From: an uncultured Alistipes sp.
GTDB taxonomy: Bacteria; Bacteroidota; Bacteroidia; Bacteroidales; Rikenellaceae
NCBI GenBank assembly: GCA_944321755.1
Contig: CALUMM010000007.1
Location: forward strand, 1-62,622
Reading direction: 5' to 3'
DNA: 62,622 nucleotides
In this document: positions 1 to 8,770 of the stretch, piece by piece
Numbering within the stretch: the stretch's first letter is position 1
Layout of the letters: every line of letters begins with the position of its first letter
Notes under the pieces: generated by a model
Told to the model about the DNA's origin: nothing
The model's input: the letters and a program-made list of their open reading frames with translations, nothing else
Databases searched by the model: none
Translations under genes and position numbers: made by a program

Positions 1-11
1 AAAAACAGGCC

Positions 12-480
12 TTCGTCCACGCGACCTCAAGTCGCCCCTTCCAGGGGCCGGGGGTGTCAATAACAGATCGCGGGAAATCACTCGCGCCGCGCGCGAGTGC
101 GAGTTCCGTTTTCCGCTCAAAGAGAACGGGAGAACCATTGAGGTTCTCCCTGTTGCTTTGTGTTTGGTTGCTGTGGGATTCGTCCGCGGGACCTCAAGCC
201 GCCCCTTCCAGGGGTCGGGGGTGTCAATAACAGATCGCGGGAACACACTCGCGCCGCGCGAGTGCGAGTCCCGTTTTCCGCTCCAAAGGGCCGAAGTAAA
301 GACCTCGCAAGCGGTTTTTACTTTTACTTTGTGTTTGGTTGCCGGGGATTCGTCCGCGCGACCTCAAGCCGCCCCTTCCAGGGGCCGGGGGTGTCAACAA
401 TGATTCGCGGGAAAACACTCGTGCGAAGCGCGAGTCCGAGTTCCGGTTTCCGCTCCAAAGGAAAAGGGGAAAACCAAACG
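12..480. repeat. Tandem array of ~170-bp hairpin-rich repeats
   Basis: Three imperfect copies begin at 12, 179 and 349 (periods 167 and 170 bp); the third fades out near 480 and the array may continue left of the window. Each copy opens with TTCGTCC, then a GC-rich block holding the short hairpin CCCCT-tcc-AGGGG, then GTGTCAA and a longer inverted repeat (79-99, 246-264, weaker at 416-436), then TTCCGTTTTCCGCT or a close variant. The segment before the next copy changes in sequence but keeps a hairpin: 128-136/142-150 in copy 1 and 294-304/313-323 in copy 2. No convincing coding potential. The function is unknown; a structured RNA or a repetitive extragenic element is possible. Confidence 0.8.
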
Positions 481-506
481 GCCCCCCTCAGCTCCGAAAA
501 CGGCAA

Positions 507-521
507 TATGACATTGTCATA
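507..521. promoter_or_regulatory. Short palindrome downstream of the TlpA-like gene
   Basis: Perfect 7-bp arms TATGACA and TGTCATA flank one base. It lies about 60 bp beyond the stop codon of the minus-strand TlpA-like gene, between it and the repeat array. It could belong to a 3' end structure or an operator. There is no T-run, so a classical terminator is not supported. Confidence 0.4.
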
Positions 522-580
522 CGCCTCCTGTACGAATATGAATGCTCCTTCGGTCGTTCGAAGTGAATTTTGCCGGAACC

Positions 581-1681
581 TTATTCCCCCAAAACCTGCT
601 CGACAACCTCTTCCAATTCCTTGCCGCGCAGATTCTGTCCGATGATCCGGTTCTCCTCATCCAGCACGAAAATCGTCGGAACACTCCGCACACCATACAG
701 TTTGGCTACAGCATTCTCCCAGCCCTGCAAATCAGAGGTATGAAGCCAGGTCATGCGGTCCGAAATGATGGTCTGGATCCAATTCTCCCGCTTCGTGTCC
801 AGGGAGACGCTGATGATCTCAAGTCCGGCATCCTTGTATTTTTCGTAAATACGACGCACGTTGGGAGTTTCGGCCCGGCAGGGCGCACACCACGATGCCC
901 AGAAATCCAGAATCTTTACCTTCGCCTGGATGGCGTACAAACGGATGGGTTCTCCGTTGGGATCCTGCTGTGTGAAGTCCGGAGCAATATTCCCGATCTT
1001 CGTGCGGGCCTCCAGGTCGGCAATTCGCTTCACGGCCCTGCCCGGAGCCGTTTGCAGGGCATTCGGCCCCAGCAACGCGACTTTCTCGCCGATTCGGTGC
1101 CCGGCTGCCAACTCCCGACTGCGCAACCATACGATTGTCGCCGCTACGATGTTGTCGTTCTGCATCAACAGACTGTCCTCAAACTGCTCCTGTGCTGCTT
1201 CCAGATCCGCATAGACGGCCCGCAAGTGCATCTTGCCGAAAAGATTGTCTTGTCGGCCGGATTCTCGGTAGGCCGCTTCAACTGCAAGCCTCCGCCTGCC
1301 GAATGCGAATCTACGGGCCTCGTATTCATTCCAGATCTCCTGCAGGGCTCCGCCTTTTATACGGCCTCTTCCGATTGTATCGGTGTCAAAACGGTAGCTC
1401 CTGATCTGAGGCTCGAAGAAGACGGGAATCTTCCGTTTTACCGCCGGAAGGCTCAGGCACGCCATCTCACACGCCCCGTCAACCGCCATTTCGAAACGGC
1501 CTCCGGTGACGCTCCCCGTTACCAGCAGCGAATCCTCGCCCTCCGCACTCAATCCCGTCAGTTCAATCGGGGTCCCATCCTCCGCTCCGGAGATCGTCCC
1601 CCTTATTTCGTACATTTGCGGCTGGCTGCAGGCCATACCCGTCAGCAGGAGCAATCCCACCATCATCACTCTTTCCTTCAT
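581..1681 (-). CDS. TlpA/ResA-like thioredoxin-fold lipoprotein
   Basis: A 366-residue predicted periplasmic thiol-disulfide oxidoreductase. The N-terminus is a lipoprotein signal with a lipobox ending at Cys18. Residues about 25-110 look like the beta-rich DUF4369-type domain often fused to these proteins, followed by a helical linker. The C-terminal thioredoxin domain starts near residue 229 and holds the WCAPC active site at 264-268 and the cis-Pro context SVPTIF. It is the last gene of a minus-strand SusC-SusD-DUF4843-PKD operon, the usual place for such a protein. It is separated from the PKD gene by about 100 bp containing a strong hairpin, which may lower its expression. Redox function is inferred from the family; the partner is unknown. 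Confidence 0.9.
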   Translation of the reverse strand: MKERVMMVGLLLLTGMACSQPQMYEIRGTISGAEDGTPIELTGLSAEGEDSLLVTGSVTGGRFEMAVDGACEMACLSLPAVKRKIPVFFEPQIRSYRFDTDTIGRGRIKGGALQEIWNEYEARRFAFGRRRLAVEAAYRESGRQDNLFGKMHLRAVYADLEAAQEQFEDSLLMQNDNIVAATIVWLRSRELAAGHRIGEKVALLGPNALQTAPGRAVKRIADLEARTKIGNIAPDFTQQDPNGEPIRLYAIQAKVKILDFWASWCAPCRAETPNVRRIYEKYKDAGLEIISVSLDTKRENWIQTIISDRMTWLHTSDLQGWENAVAKLYGVRSVPTIFVLDEENRIIGQNLRGKELEEVVEQVLGE

Positions 1682-1726
1682 AATATCCGCTGTTGTTTTT
1701 TTCGATGATTCGTCTGTTCCCCTGAA

Positions 1727-1767
1727 CCCGAAAGGCCCGGGCCGTGAATTGCCTCGGGCCTTTCGGG
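1727..1767. terminator. Strong intercistronic hairpin
   Basis: Perfect 13-bp arms (1727-1739 and 1755-1767, CCCGAAAGGCCCG and its complement) around a 15-base loop lie between the PKD-like gene stop and the TlpA-like gene start. On the minus strand no T-run follows, so this is more likely a partial terminator or RNA-stabilising hairpin than a full stop. Confidence 0.6.
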
Positions 1768-1779
1768 CCGGAGTACGGA

Positions 1780-3375
1780 TTAATCGGTCGGTCCCTGTTC
1801 CTTGTAGACCACATCGACGATCCTGCCCAGACCCTCGATCTTGGTCTTCTCCGTGACACTTCCGCTGACCAGTTCCGGGATATCGTAGAGCCGGAAGGTC
1901 CCGATGTCCTGCTCGTCCGCCGTGGTGTTCTTCCGGTTCGTGCAGACTACCAGATCGTACATGAAGACATCCGCACCCGGTGTCCCCCAGAAATTATTGA
2001 TCTTGTTGAACTTGCAGACAGCGATCTCTTCACTTTCATCCAGCGAAATAACCTCTGTGGCCGTTCCAGGATCTGCAAGGTTCACCCGATAAACCTTGTT
2101 TTCCGTTGCATAGAAAAGCACATTGTAGGTCGGGTGCAACGCAAAGAACCTGGCTTCGGAAACGGGCCCGCCGATCTCTCCGTAGTAGTTCTGCTCGATC
2201 TTGGCGTATCCCAGCATCAGCCCGTAGAGGTAATACTTCGGACTGTTCGGATCTTTCAAAACGGCGACCACCTGGGCGTCGATCTCGTAATGGGCATCCA
2301 TGAACACCATGTCCCGCCCGGTGGTGACATCGAACAACTGCCGCCCGCTGCATTGCATCAGCGACGGATAGTTGTTGGCTTCCAGTTTCGAGAGAAAACG
2401 CCGCCCCTCTTCGTCATAGAATATGGCCGGGTAGTTATAGTACGGGTCGTCTCCCGAATCATTGTAGGTGTAACTTACGCCGACATAGGGGGCCGCCCTG
2501 AATTCGGTCTGTCCGTCCAGGATGTTGATCGGGAAGGAGAAGAACGCACGGTCCGAGCATTCGGTCTTGTAGAGTTTTCCGTCCTCGTCGATTACCCACC
2601 AGTTGGCTACCCATGTGGGGGTATAGAGCTCGATCGTGCTGTTGGCGATCATAATCCGGTCGGTTGCGGTTCCGAAGTACCATTTCAGATCCGTATCCTC
2701 GCCGATATGGAAGTCGTTCCCGCTGATGGAATAGCTCCCGATGTCCGTCACGAGAGCCGGGAAGCCTATGTAGCTGGCATAGTTGTCTCCCACATAGAAG
2801 AGCCTTTTGGGCGAGCCCATTTCGAAATCGACGTTTTTCCACAGGTCGGGGTAGAGGACATCGTTCTGTCCCTCGCTGTCCTTGCCGATCAGGTCCAGCC
2901 GCGTCCGGCCGTCTCCCTGGTCGCAGGCGATGAGCCATCCGGTGCTGCCCTGGCTCACGACCTGAAGGTAGAAATCCTCGATCCAGGTAACGCCCGTCGA
3001 GGGGTCTGTCACCTCGAAGAAACCCGTGTAGTCGCCGTCGGACAACTGAACCGGATATACGAGGTCTTTCTCGTGGCTGACCACGAAATCGTCCAGTGAG
3101 GCTCCCTTGTTCGTGTCGGCATCCCGCGGAATGATCCGCCACGTATATTCGTAGCTGCCCGCATCACCCATCGTCGAGTGGATCACGGGCGAAATCTTCA
3201 GCGTCGTCTGATAGGCATAGACCTGGTAGACGTTCTCCCGGTCGATGCCCTCGATCGTCACCTCGTTGATATCGTGGTAGTCGTAGTTTCCCTTGTCGCC
3301 GTAACAGGACGTCAGGAGCAGGAGTGCCAGACTGCACAAGGCGGCTGCAATCCTGTATAATGTTCGGAATTTCAT
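1780..3375 (-). CDS. PKD-like family lipoprotein of a SusC/D operon
   Basis: A 531-residue lipoprotein with a signal ending LLLLTSC at Cys24. The first ~130 residues form an immunoglobulin/PKD-like beta sandwich with pattern YEYTWRI followed later by GDYTGFFEVTDPSTG, as in the PKD-like family that accompanies SusC/SusD. The rest looks like a beta-propeller or beta-rich surface domain without recognised catalytic motifs. The gene sits 18 bp downstream of the DUF4843 gene and is probably co-transcribed with it. By position it is a candidate accessory ligand-binding surface protein, but the ligand is not known. The family assignment rests on pattern and gene order. Confidence 0.8.
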   Translation of the reverse strand: MKFRTLYRIAAALCSLALLLLTSCYGDKGNYDYHDINEVTIEGIDRENVYQVYAYQTTLKISPVIHSTMGDAGSYEYTWRIIPRDADTNKGASLDDFVVSHEKDLVYPVQLSDGDYTGFFEVTDPSTGVTWIEDFYLQVVSQGSTGWLIACDQGDGRTRLDLIGKDSEGQNDVLYPDLWKNVDFEMGSPKRLFYVGDNYASYIGFPALVTDIGSYSISGNDFHIGEDTDLKWYFGTATDRIMIANSTIELYTPTWVANWWVIDEDGKLYKTECSDRAFFSFPINILDGQTEFRAAPYVGVSYTYNDSGDDPYYNYPAIFYDEEGRRFLSKLEANNYPSLMQCSGRQLFDVTTGRDMVFMDAHYEIDAQVVAVLKDPNSPKYYLYGLMLGYAKIEQNYYGEIGGPVSEARFFALHPTYNVLFYATENKVYRVNLADPGTATEVISLDESEEIAVCKFNKINNFWGTPGADVFMYDLVVCTNRKNTTADEQDIGTFRLYDIPELVSGSVTEKTKIEGLGRIVDVVYKEQGPTD

Positions 3376-3393
3376 ATGGTTCGGTTTTTATCG

Positions 3394-4203
3394 TTAATGT
3401 TGGGAATCTGGGCCCATCGTCATCAGGGTCTCTCCGTCCTCTTCGTAAATGGGGGGATCCTGCTCGTTCAGCCAGCGTTGCATGAATTGCCCCACGAAGA
3501 GCAGGTAAGCCGTCCGGTTGCCGAATTCCTGGCTCAGCCATTCCTTACGGTCGATCTCCATGACATTGCAGATCGTAATGGCCTTCTTCATCGAATAGTC
3601 GCCGAAGATATCGTTGATGTCACCCCACCACCAGTCGGGTTGGGGCAGGGTCTCGTCCATGACGATCACCCTTTGCAGATCGATACGGCGGCGGTTGTTC
3701 TCCTTGTCGACAACCTCCCGGGAGTAGAGGAATTTCAACTCCTCGGTCTCCTCCAGGGCGAGGGTCAGGACCCGGCTCTCCGTTTGCAGGGCCTCCGTGC
3801 GCAGGAGGGTGATTTCGAACGTCGTGCTCGCCTCATGGGCCGGGATCGTGCATTCGGTCTCGAACGGCTGGTAGTCGACTCCTTCGACGGCGGCTTTCAT
3901 TTTGTCCTTCAGCCCTTCGGGGATGGCCGATTCGATGACGTTCACCCGGAATTTCCGGTCGTAGTCGGTTACGTTCCCGATCAGGTTGACCTGCAGGGAG
4001 AGTTTCTCTTCCAGGATCTCTCCGTCGATCTGTCCCCATCTGAAGGGCAGGGTGTCGGCCCGGAGGATTGCCTGGGTCTCCTTTCCCATGTGGTCGAAAT
4101 AGATGCCGCTCTCTCCCTGATAGGTGTCGAGGTCTTTCTGGCATCCGCTCCAGAAGAGCCCGGCGAAAACGGCGCTGGTAATTATGATGCAGATTCGTTT
4201 CAT
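3394..4203 (-). CDS. DUF4843-type lipoprotein
   Basis: A 269-residue lipoprotein with signal ending FWSGC at Cys21. After the signal comes YQGESGIYFD, a pattern typical of DUF4843 proteins, then a Calx-beta-like beta sandwich with the conserved context EFEITL/LALEE-type strands (seen as STTFEITLLRTE and RVLTLALEETEELKF). The C-terminus has a helical WWWGDINDIFGDYS segment. It lies 18 bp after the SusD gene. Proteins of this family regularly follow SusC/SusD and precede a PKD-like protein. Their molecular role is not established; a cell-surface accessory role is inferred. Confidence 0.82.
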   Translation of the reverse strand: MKRICIIITSAVFAGLFWSGCQKDLDTYQGESGIYFDHMGKETQAILRADTLPFRWGQIDGEILEEKLSLQVNLIGNVTDYDRKFRVNVIESAIPEGLKDKMKAAVEGVDYQPFETECTIPAHEASTTFEITLLRTEALQTESRVLTLALEETEELKFLYSREVVDKENNRRRIDLQRVIVMDETLPQPDWWWGDINDIFGDYSMKKAITICNVMEIDRKEWLSQEFGNRTAYLLFVGQFMQRWLNEQDPPIYEEDGETLMTMGPDSQH

Positions 4204-4221
4204 GGTGATATCTCCAAATGG

Positions 4222-5652
4222 TTAATTGTATTGGGTCTCTCCGTCCGGTATGGGAAGGACGTATTGCGCACTGCCCATGGTCGTGGATCCGAACCCGGAA
4301 CCGTTGTCAATGGAGGAGCGATTCAGTCTCTTGTAGTAGAAGAACAACTGCCCCTCGCCGAAAAACTCCTTCTTGTACTCGGCGTCGAGCAGCTCCTGCG
4401 GGACCGTGGAACTCGGAGCGGAGATGCCGCGATGGGTGAGGAATTCCGTGAGCGTTTGCATCGCATCCGTATTCTGGCCGTTCTTCATCTGGATCTCGGC
4501 CTTGATGAAGTACATTTCGCCGACCCGCAGCATCGGAATCATCTGTGAGTAGAGCGAATCGCCGCCGATGTATTTCTGGAAGACCGCAAAGTTCTTTCCG
4601 CCGACTTCGGCCGTTTTGTTCAACGACGTGCGATAGCGATAGTCGTCGCGGTCCGATGTGGGATAGAGATCCTCGATCATATTGGCATTGGGAGCCAGCA
4701 GGTTTTCGGATTTCAGGCGGGTGGCGTCGAAGAGCGACGAGTAGAGCATGTCGACATTCAGATTCTGCAGCCCGAAGAGGATTTCGGGGGAGAAGATCCG
4801 GTCGGGCTCCGCAGCCAACACCTGTTCGCTCTTCACGAAGGGGAAGTAATTGTTCCGGTCGTGCGTGTCGATGATCTCCTGGCTCAGTTCGCTGGCCCGT
4901 TTCGTGTCGCCGATGTACATCGAGGCCCGGGCCAGCAGGGCTCCCACGGCGTAGTAGTTCATCCTCAGGTTGCGGTAGGCAAGGAACGAATCGCCGGGTT
5001 TCCCGCTCACGCCGTTCGCGATCACCGGATCGTCCTTCAGCTCTACGAGCGCGTTTTCCAGGTCGGAGATGACGTTCCCCATGAATTCGGAAGCCAGCAG
5101 GCTCGGAGCGACATTCAGCGAGAATGTGGTATAGTAGGGTATCGATGACTGGCTTTCGTTCCCTTCGTACACGGGCCCGAACAGGCGGAAGAGGTCGAAA
5201 TGCAACAAGGCACGCAAGGCCAGGGCTTCGCCCTTGATGATGTGGTAATATTCGTCGGAGAGCACCGTCCCGCGGCGTTTCTCACAGTTTTCCAGAATCT
5301 TGTTGATGTTGGCGATCAGGGTGTAGGAGGTCTCCCAGATGCTGGAGATCTGGTCCAGGGCCGTGGTTCCCGTGTAGTCGTACTCCGTGAAGGGGAAATA
5401 GCGGGTGAATTCCTGCCCCACGTCGTATCGTTGGGCGAGCACCTCGATCATGCCGCAGCTGAGGGCCCTTCCGTAGAGGTTGTCGGAGTTGAGCTCCACA
5501 TATACGCCGTTGAGGGTCTGCTTGAAGCCGGCGATCGAATTGAATGCCGTCTCCTCGGAGACCTGGTCGCTGGGCTGCACATCCAGCCAGTCGGCACAGG
5601 AGGCCAGTCCCGCGGCCATCAGGGCAATGATGATATATCTGAGTTTTTTCAT
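4222..5652 (-). CDS. SusD/RagB-family nutrient-binding lipoprotein
   Basis: A 476-residue outer-membrane lipoprotein (lipobox LASC at Cys19) that would cap its SusC partner and bind the ligand. The SusD fold is shown by DWLDVQPSDQVSEETAF near the N-terminus, the TPR-like helical segments including GEALALRALLHFDLFRLFGPV, and the C-terminal MLRVGEMYFIKAEIQ and KKEFFGEGQLFFYYKRLNR blocks. It is 10 bp downstream of the SusC gene. The operon has no glycosidase, so the ligand may be a peptide, cofactor or other molecule instead of a polysaccharide. Confidence 0.95.
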   Translation of the reverse strand: MKKLRYIIIALMAAGLASCADWLDVQPSDQVSEETAFNSIAGFKQTLNGVYVELNSDNLYGRALSCGMIEVLAQRYDVGQEFTRYFPFTEYDYTGTTALDQISSIWETSYTLIANINKILENCEKRRGTVLSDEYYHIIKGEALALRALLHFDLFRLFGPVYEGNESQSSIPYYTTFSLNVAPSLLASEFMGNVISDLENALVELKDDPVIANGVSGKPGDSFLAYRNLRMNYYAVGALLARASMYIGDTKRASELSQEIIDTHDRNNYFPFVKSEQVLAAEPDRIFSPEILFGLQNLNVDMLYSSLFDATRLKSENLLAPNANMIEDLYPTSDRDDYRYRTSLNKTAEVGGKNFAVFQKYIGGDSLYSQMIPMLRVGEMYFIKAEIQMKNGQNTDAMQTLTEFLTHRGISAPSSTVPQELLDAEYKKEFFGEGQLFFYYKRLNRSSIDNGSGFGSTTMGSAQYVLPIPDGETQYN

Positions 5653-5662
5653 GGTAGGATGC

Positions 5663-8600
5663 TTAGAAGTTTACGGTTAACGACAGGGATACGCTGCGGG
5701 CGAAGGGGTAGCTGATACCGCGTTCGTCCTCAATGGTCGAGAAACGGCAGATGTCGTTCATGTAGGCGCTCAGGATGAGTCCGGAGATGCCCACCTTGCT
5801 CATCCATTTCTGCTGGAACTCATACGACAGGCGGACGGATTCGAGTTCTATGTAGTTGTTCTTTTGGACGAAGCGCGACGACATCGGGGTGTATTCGGTC
5901 AGGCTGATACCCTTGAACTGGGCGATGTCGCCCGGCTTCTGCCATCGGTCGTACAGGGCGCGCTTGTCCTGGTTGACCTTCAGGCCCTCCTCCGAGATAT
6001 TCTCCACCTTGTTGTAGAGGGTCGAGTTGAACTGGTCGGCGCCCCAGCTGTAACGCAGGTAGAAACTGCACGAAAAGCCTTTCCAATACAGCGAACTGTT
6101 GATCGTACCCTCCAGGTCGGGATTCGTGTCGCCGATGAGCACTTCGTCGTTGTAGCTGTGCGTGAAGGTCCGCTTGCCGGAGGCGGTCAGGAAGATTTCA
6201 CGCCCCGTCGCGGGGTCGATACCCTCCGAACGCACGGCGTAGAGGGCCGTCGGGCTCCCGCCGTCGTAGTAGCGCATGAGGTTTTTCGAGCGGTTTTCCG
6301 TGTTGTACTGGTCGAGTTTGTCTCCGATGCCGTCGTAATAGGCCGTGTTGTGGCGGAAGTCGATGCCCACGGTCCAGTTGATGCGCTGTTCCGGATTGTA
6401 GAGTACGGCATAACGGATGCTGCCGTCGAATCCCTTGTTGATCTGCTGGCCGATATTCATCAGTCGGGACGAGGTCCCCACCGAGAGCGGAATTCCCACG
6501 CTGGCCAGCAGCGGATCGGTCGTCTTGTTGTAGTAGTCGAACGTCAGGTGGAGCCGGTTCTTGATGCTCAGGTCGATACCGACGTTCAGGTTGATCGTCT
6601 TCTGCCAGTCGAGGTCGGGGTCTCCGAATTCGTTGATCAACAGTCCCGTTCCGAAGTTGTTCATCATCCAGTTGTTGAACCGGTAGGTCGTGATCGAGGA
6701 GAACGACCCGAAGTTCTGGTTTCCGGGATTACCGATCGAGGCGCGCAGCTTGAACATCGAGAAGGCGTCGGTCAGCCTTTTCAGGAACGGCTCGTTGTAG
6801 ACGTTCCAGGCCAGACCCACGGCCCAGGTATTCGTGAAGCGCTTGTTGGTCCCGAAGACCGAAGAGCCGTCGGAGCGCAGGTTGACATCCAGCAGGTAAC
6901 GGTTGTCGTAGGAGTAGTTTCCGTTGAAATAGAAGCTGGCGCTGCGTTTCTTGTAGTCGGAATAGTTCGGTTTCCCACCTTCGGTGTACTGGTTCGAGAA
7001 GGCCGGGGTCGTGAAGTCGCCTTCCGGGAAGCCGATGGCGTCGAAGCCTTTGGTGATGCTCGTGGCCTCCGAAATGCTGGACCCGAGCACGGCGTTGATC
7101 TGGTGCCGTTCGCCGATGAGCTTACCGAAGGTGACCGTCACATCGCCGTTGTAGTCGATACCCTTGTCCGAATCGTTCCGATACCAGCCCTTTTTCAGGA
7201 TATCCTCTCCGTCGAACTGGGTGTCGGTCGGCGAGGTGAAGACCTCCGTTTCGTCGATGCTCTTCTGGACGCTGAAGCGGCCCCGGACATAGAGATACTC
7301 CAGCGGGCGGTATTCCAGCTGGAAGTTGTTCTGCACGGCGAGTCCGTCCCCCTTGTCATAGCTGTTCTGCGCATCGTTCCACATGGGGTTGCCGACCCAG
7401 ATTTCGGTGTAGCCCACATTGGCGGGGTTGCTGTACGTCCGGGCTTCGAGCCATTGGTCGATGCCGCCCGTTTCGTTGTATTTGCGGTAGTAGGGGTTGG
7501 TCTCGGCATATTCCGAGAAGGGAACCACCGGATTGCTCAGCGTAGTGGCGTCGATGGTCAGTTTGTTCGAGAAGCTCAGTTTCCCGACGCGATACAGGAG
7601 GTCGAGGTTGCCGCTGAAGACCCGGCGGCTGGAGTTCTTCATCACGCCCTCCTGATTGTTGAGGTTGAGGCCGACGCCGTAACGCATCCGGTCGTCGCCG
7701 CCCTCCACATAGAGATTATGCCGCTGGTTCAGACCCAGGCGCAGGGGTTCCGACATCCAATAGGTATCCACTCCGCGTTCCACCTCTGCCAGCAGGTCGT
7801 TGTAGCGTTGCTGCAGCATCCCTTCGCTGGCCACCAGGTTCGACTCGAAGCGTCCGGCCAGGCGTTCGAATTCGAGTTTTTCGCGGGCGTTCATCAGGTT
7901 GTAGTCGCTCAGGTCGGCAAACGAGATGTCGAAATTGCCGCTGTAGGAGACGCGCAGTTTTCCGGGCTCGGGGTTTTTGGTCTCGACGACCACGACGCCG
8001 TTTGCGGCCTTTGCGCCGTAGATGGCCGTCGACGCGGCGTCTTTCAGGACCGTAACCGATGCCACGCGGTCCAGGCTCAGGTCCATGATGGTCTGCAGGG
8101 TCGTTTCGAATCCGTCGAGGATGAACAGCGGCTGGTTCGGGTCTTCACCGAAGACCTCCTTGAATCCGACGATGCTCGTTTTGCCGCGGATCTCGACATC
8201 GGCCAGTTGGTTGGGGTCCGAGCCGAACGTGTTGTTTTCGAGGAGGGCGAACGAGGGATCGATCGTCTTCAGGCTCTGGATGATGTTGATGTTGCCGGCG
8301 TTTTTCAGCTCCTTGACGTCATAGGTGGCATACGAACCGGTAAAACTCTCCTTGGTACGGTTGTAGATACCGGTCACCACGACCTGGTCGATCGAGGTGG
8401 TATCCTCTTCCATGACGATTTTCAGGGGCTGCTTGGTCTGGGCGAAGACGACGATCTGGCTTTGGCGCTTCATGCCCAGGTAGGAAATCACGAGCGTCTC
8501 CTGTGGCCGCGAGGTCTTTATTTCGAGGGTGAAATTACCGTCTATGTCGGTAATAACTCCCCCCCCCAAACAGGTGACGCTTGCGCCGATGATCGGTACG

Positions 8601-8770
8601 CCCTGCTTGTCGCAAACGTGCCCGGTGACCACCTGCACACCTTTTTTCGGCGAGCCGCCTTGCTGTGCGGAACCCTGTTCCTGTCCGTGGACCAGACAGA
8701 CGGGGAATGCCATCATCAGCCACAATACGGCTACGACCTGCCATCGAAAGTAAAATTTTCTTGTCTTCAT
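5663..8770 (-). CDS. SusC/RagA-family TonB-dependent transporter (locus 1)
   Basis: A 1035-residue outer-membrane transporter. It has a signal peptide (about residues 1-29), a carboxypeptidase-D-like regulatory domain (about 46-125, GHVCDKQGVPIIGASV), a TonB-box/plug start at DQVVVTGIYNRTKESF, a plug with VTVLKDAASTAIYGAKAANGVVVV, and a barrel ending VSLSLTVNF. It is the first gene of a five-gene minus-strand operon. Codons 68-71 contain an uninterrupted run of nine G (8559-8567), where a one-base slip would shift the frame and truncate the protein near residue 70. No strict TAnnTTTG promoter is visible close upstream; a 7/8 match (TATGTTTT) lies at 8793-8800. Confidence 0.95.
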   Translation of the reverse strand: MKTRKFYFRWQVVAVLWLMMAFPVCLVHGQEQGSAQQGGSPKKGVQVVTGHVCDKQGVPIIGASVTCLGGGVITDIDGNFTLEIKTSRPQETLVISYLGMKRQSQIVVFAQTKQPLKIVMEEDTTSIDQVVVTGIYNRTKESFTGSYATYDVKELKNAGNINIIQSLKTIDPSFALLENNTFGSDPNQLADVEIRGKTSIVGFKEVFGEDPNQPLFILDGFETTLQTIMDLSLDRVASVTVLKDAASTAIYGAKAANGVVVVETKNPEPGKLRVSYSGNFDISFADLSDYNLMNAREKLEFERLAGRFESNLVASEGMLQQRYNDLLAEVERGVDTYWMSEPLRLGLNQRHNLYVEGGDDRMRYGVGLNLNNQEGVMKNSSRRVFSGNLDLLYRVGKLSFSNKLTIDATTLSNPVVPFSEYAETNPYYRKYNETGGIDQWLEARTYSNPANVGYTEIWVGNPMWNDAQNSYDKGDGLAVQNNFQLEYRPLEYLYVRGRFSVQKSIDETEVFTSPTDTQFDGEDILKKGWYRNDSDKGIDYNGDVTVTFGKLIGERHQINAVLGSSISEATSITKGFDAIGFPEGDFTTPAFSNQYTEGGKPNYSDYKKRSASFYFNGNYSYDNRYLLDVNLRSDGSSVFGTNKRFTNTWAVGLAWNVYNEPFLKRLTDAFSMFKLRASIGNPGNQNFGSFSSITTYRFNNWMMNNFGTGLLINEFGDPDLDWQKTINLNVGIDLSIKNRLHLTFDYYNKTTDPLLASVGIPLSVGTSSRLMNIGQQINKGFDGSIRYAVLYNPEQRINWTVGIDFRHNTAYYDGIGDKLDQYNTENRSKNLMRYYDGGSPTALYAVRSEGIDPATGREIFLTASGKRTFTHSYNDEVLIGDTNPDLEGTINSSLYWKGFSCSFYLRYSWGADQFNSTLYNKVENISEEGLKVNQDKRALYDRWQKPGDIAQFKGISLTEYTPMSSRFVQKNNYIELESVRLSYEFQQKWMSKVGISGLILSAYMNDICRFSTIEDERGISYPFARSVSLSLTVNF
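8559..8567 (-). repeat. Nine-G homopolymer in susC (locus 1)
   Basis: Nine consecutive G on the coding strand cover codons 68-71 (Leu-Gly-Gly-Gly) of the SusC homologue. Synonymous codons could break the run, yet it is intact. A run of this length is prone to slipped-strand errors. See also 52228-52236. Confidence 0.9.

Noticed and set aside
12-480. tRNA remnants or coding repeats at the left edge
   Set aside because: The minus strand has a faint resemblance to a tRNA T-arm, but no cloverleaf can be drawn, and the frames over the repeats differ from copy to copy.
12-480. CRISPR array
   Set aside because: The repeat period of about 170 bp, the large internal hairpins and the lack of short unique spacers or cas genes exclude it.
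542-1708. 388-codon plus-strand frame
   Set aside because: It is antisense to the TlpA-like gene, whose WCAPC motif and lipoprotein signal show the true strand.
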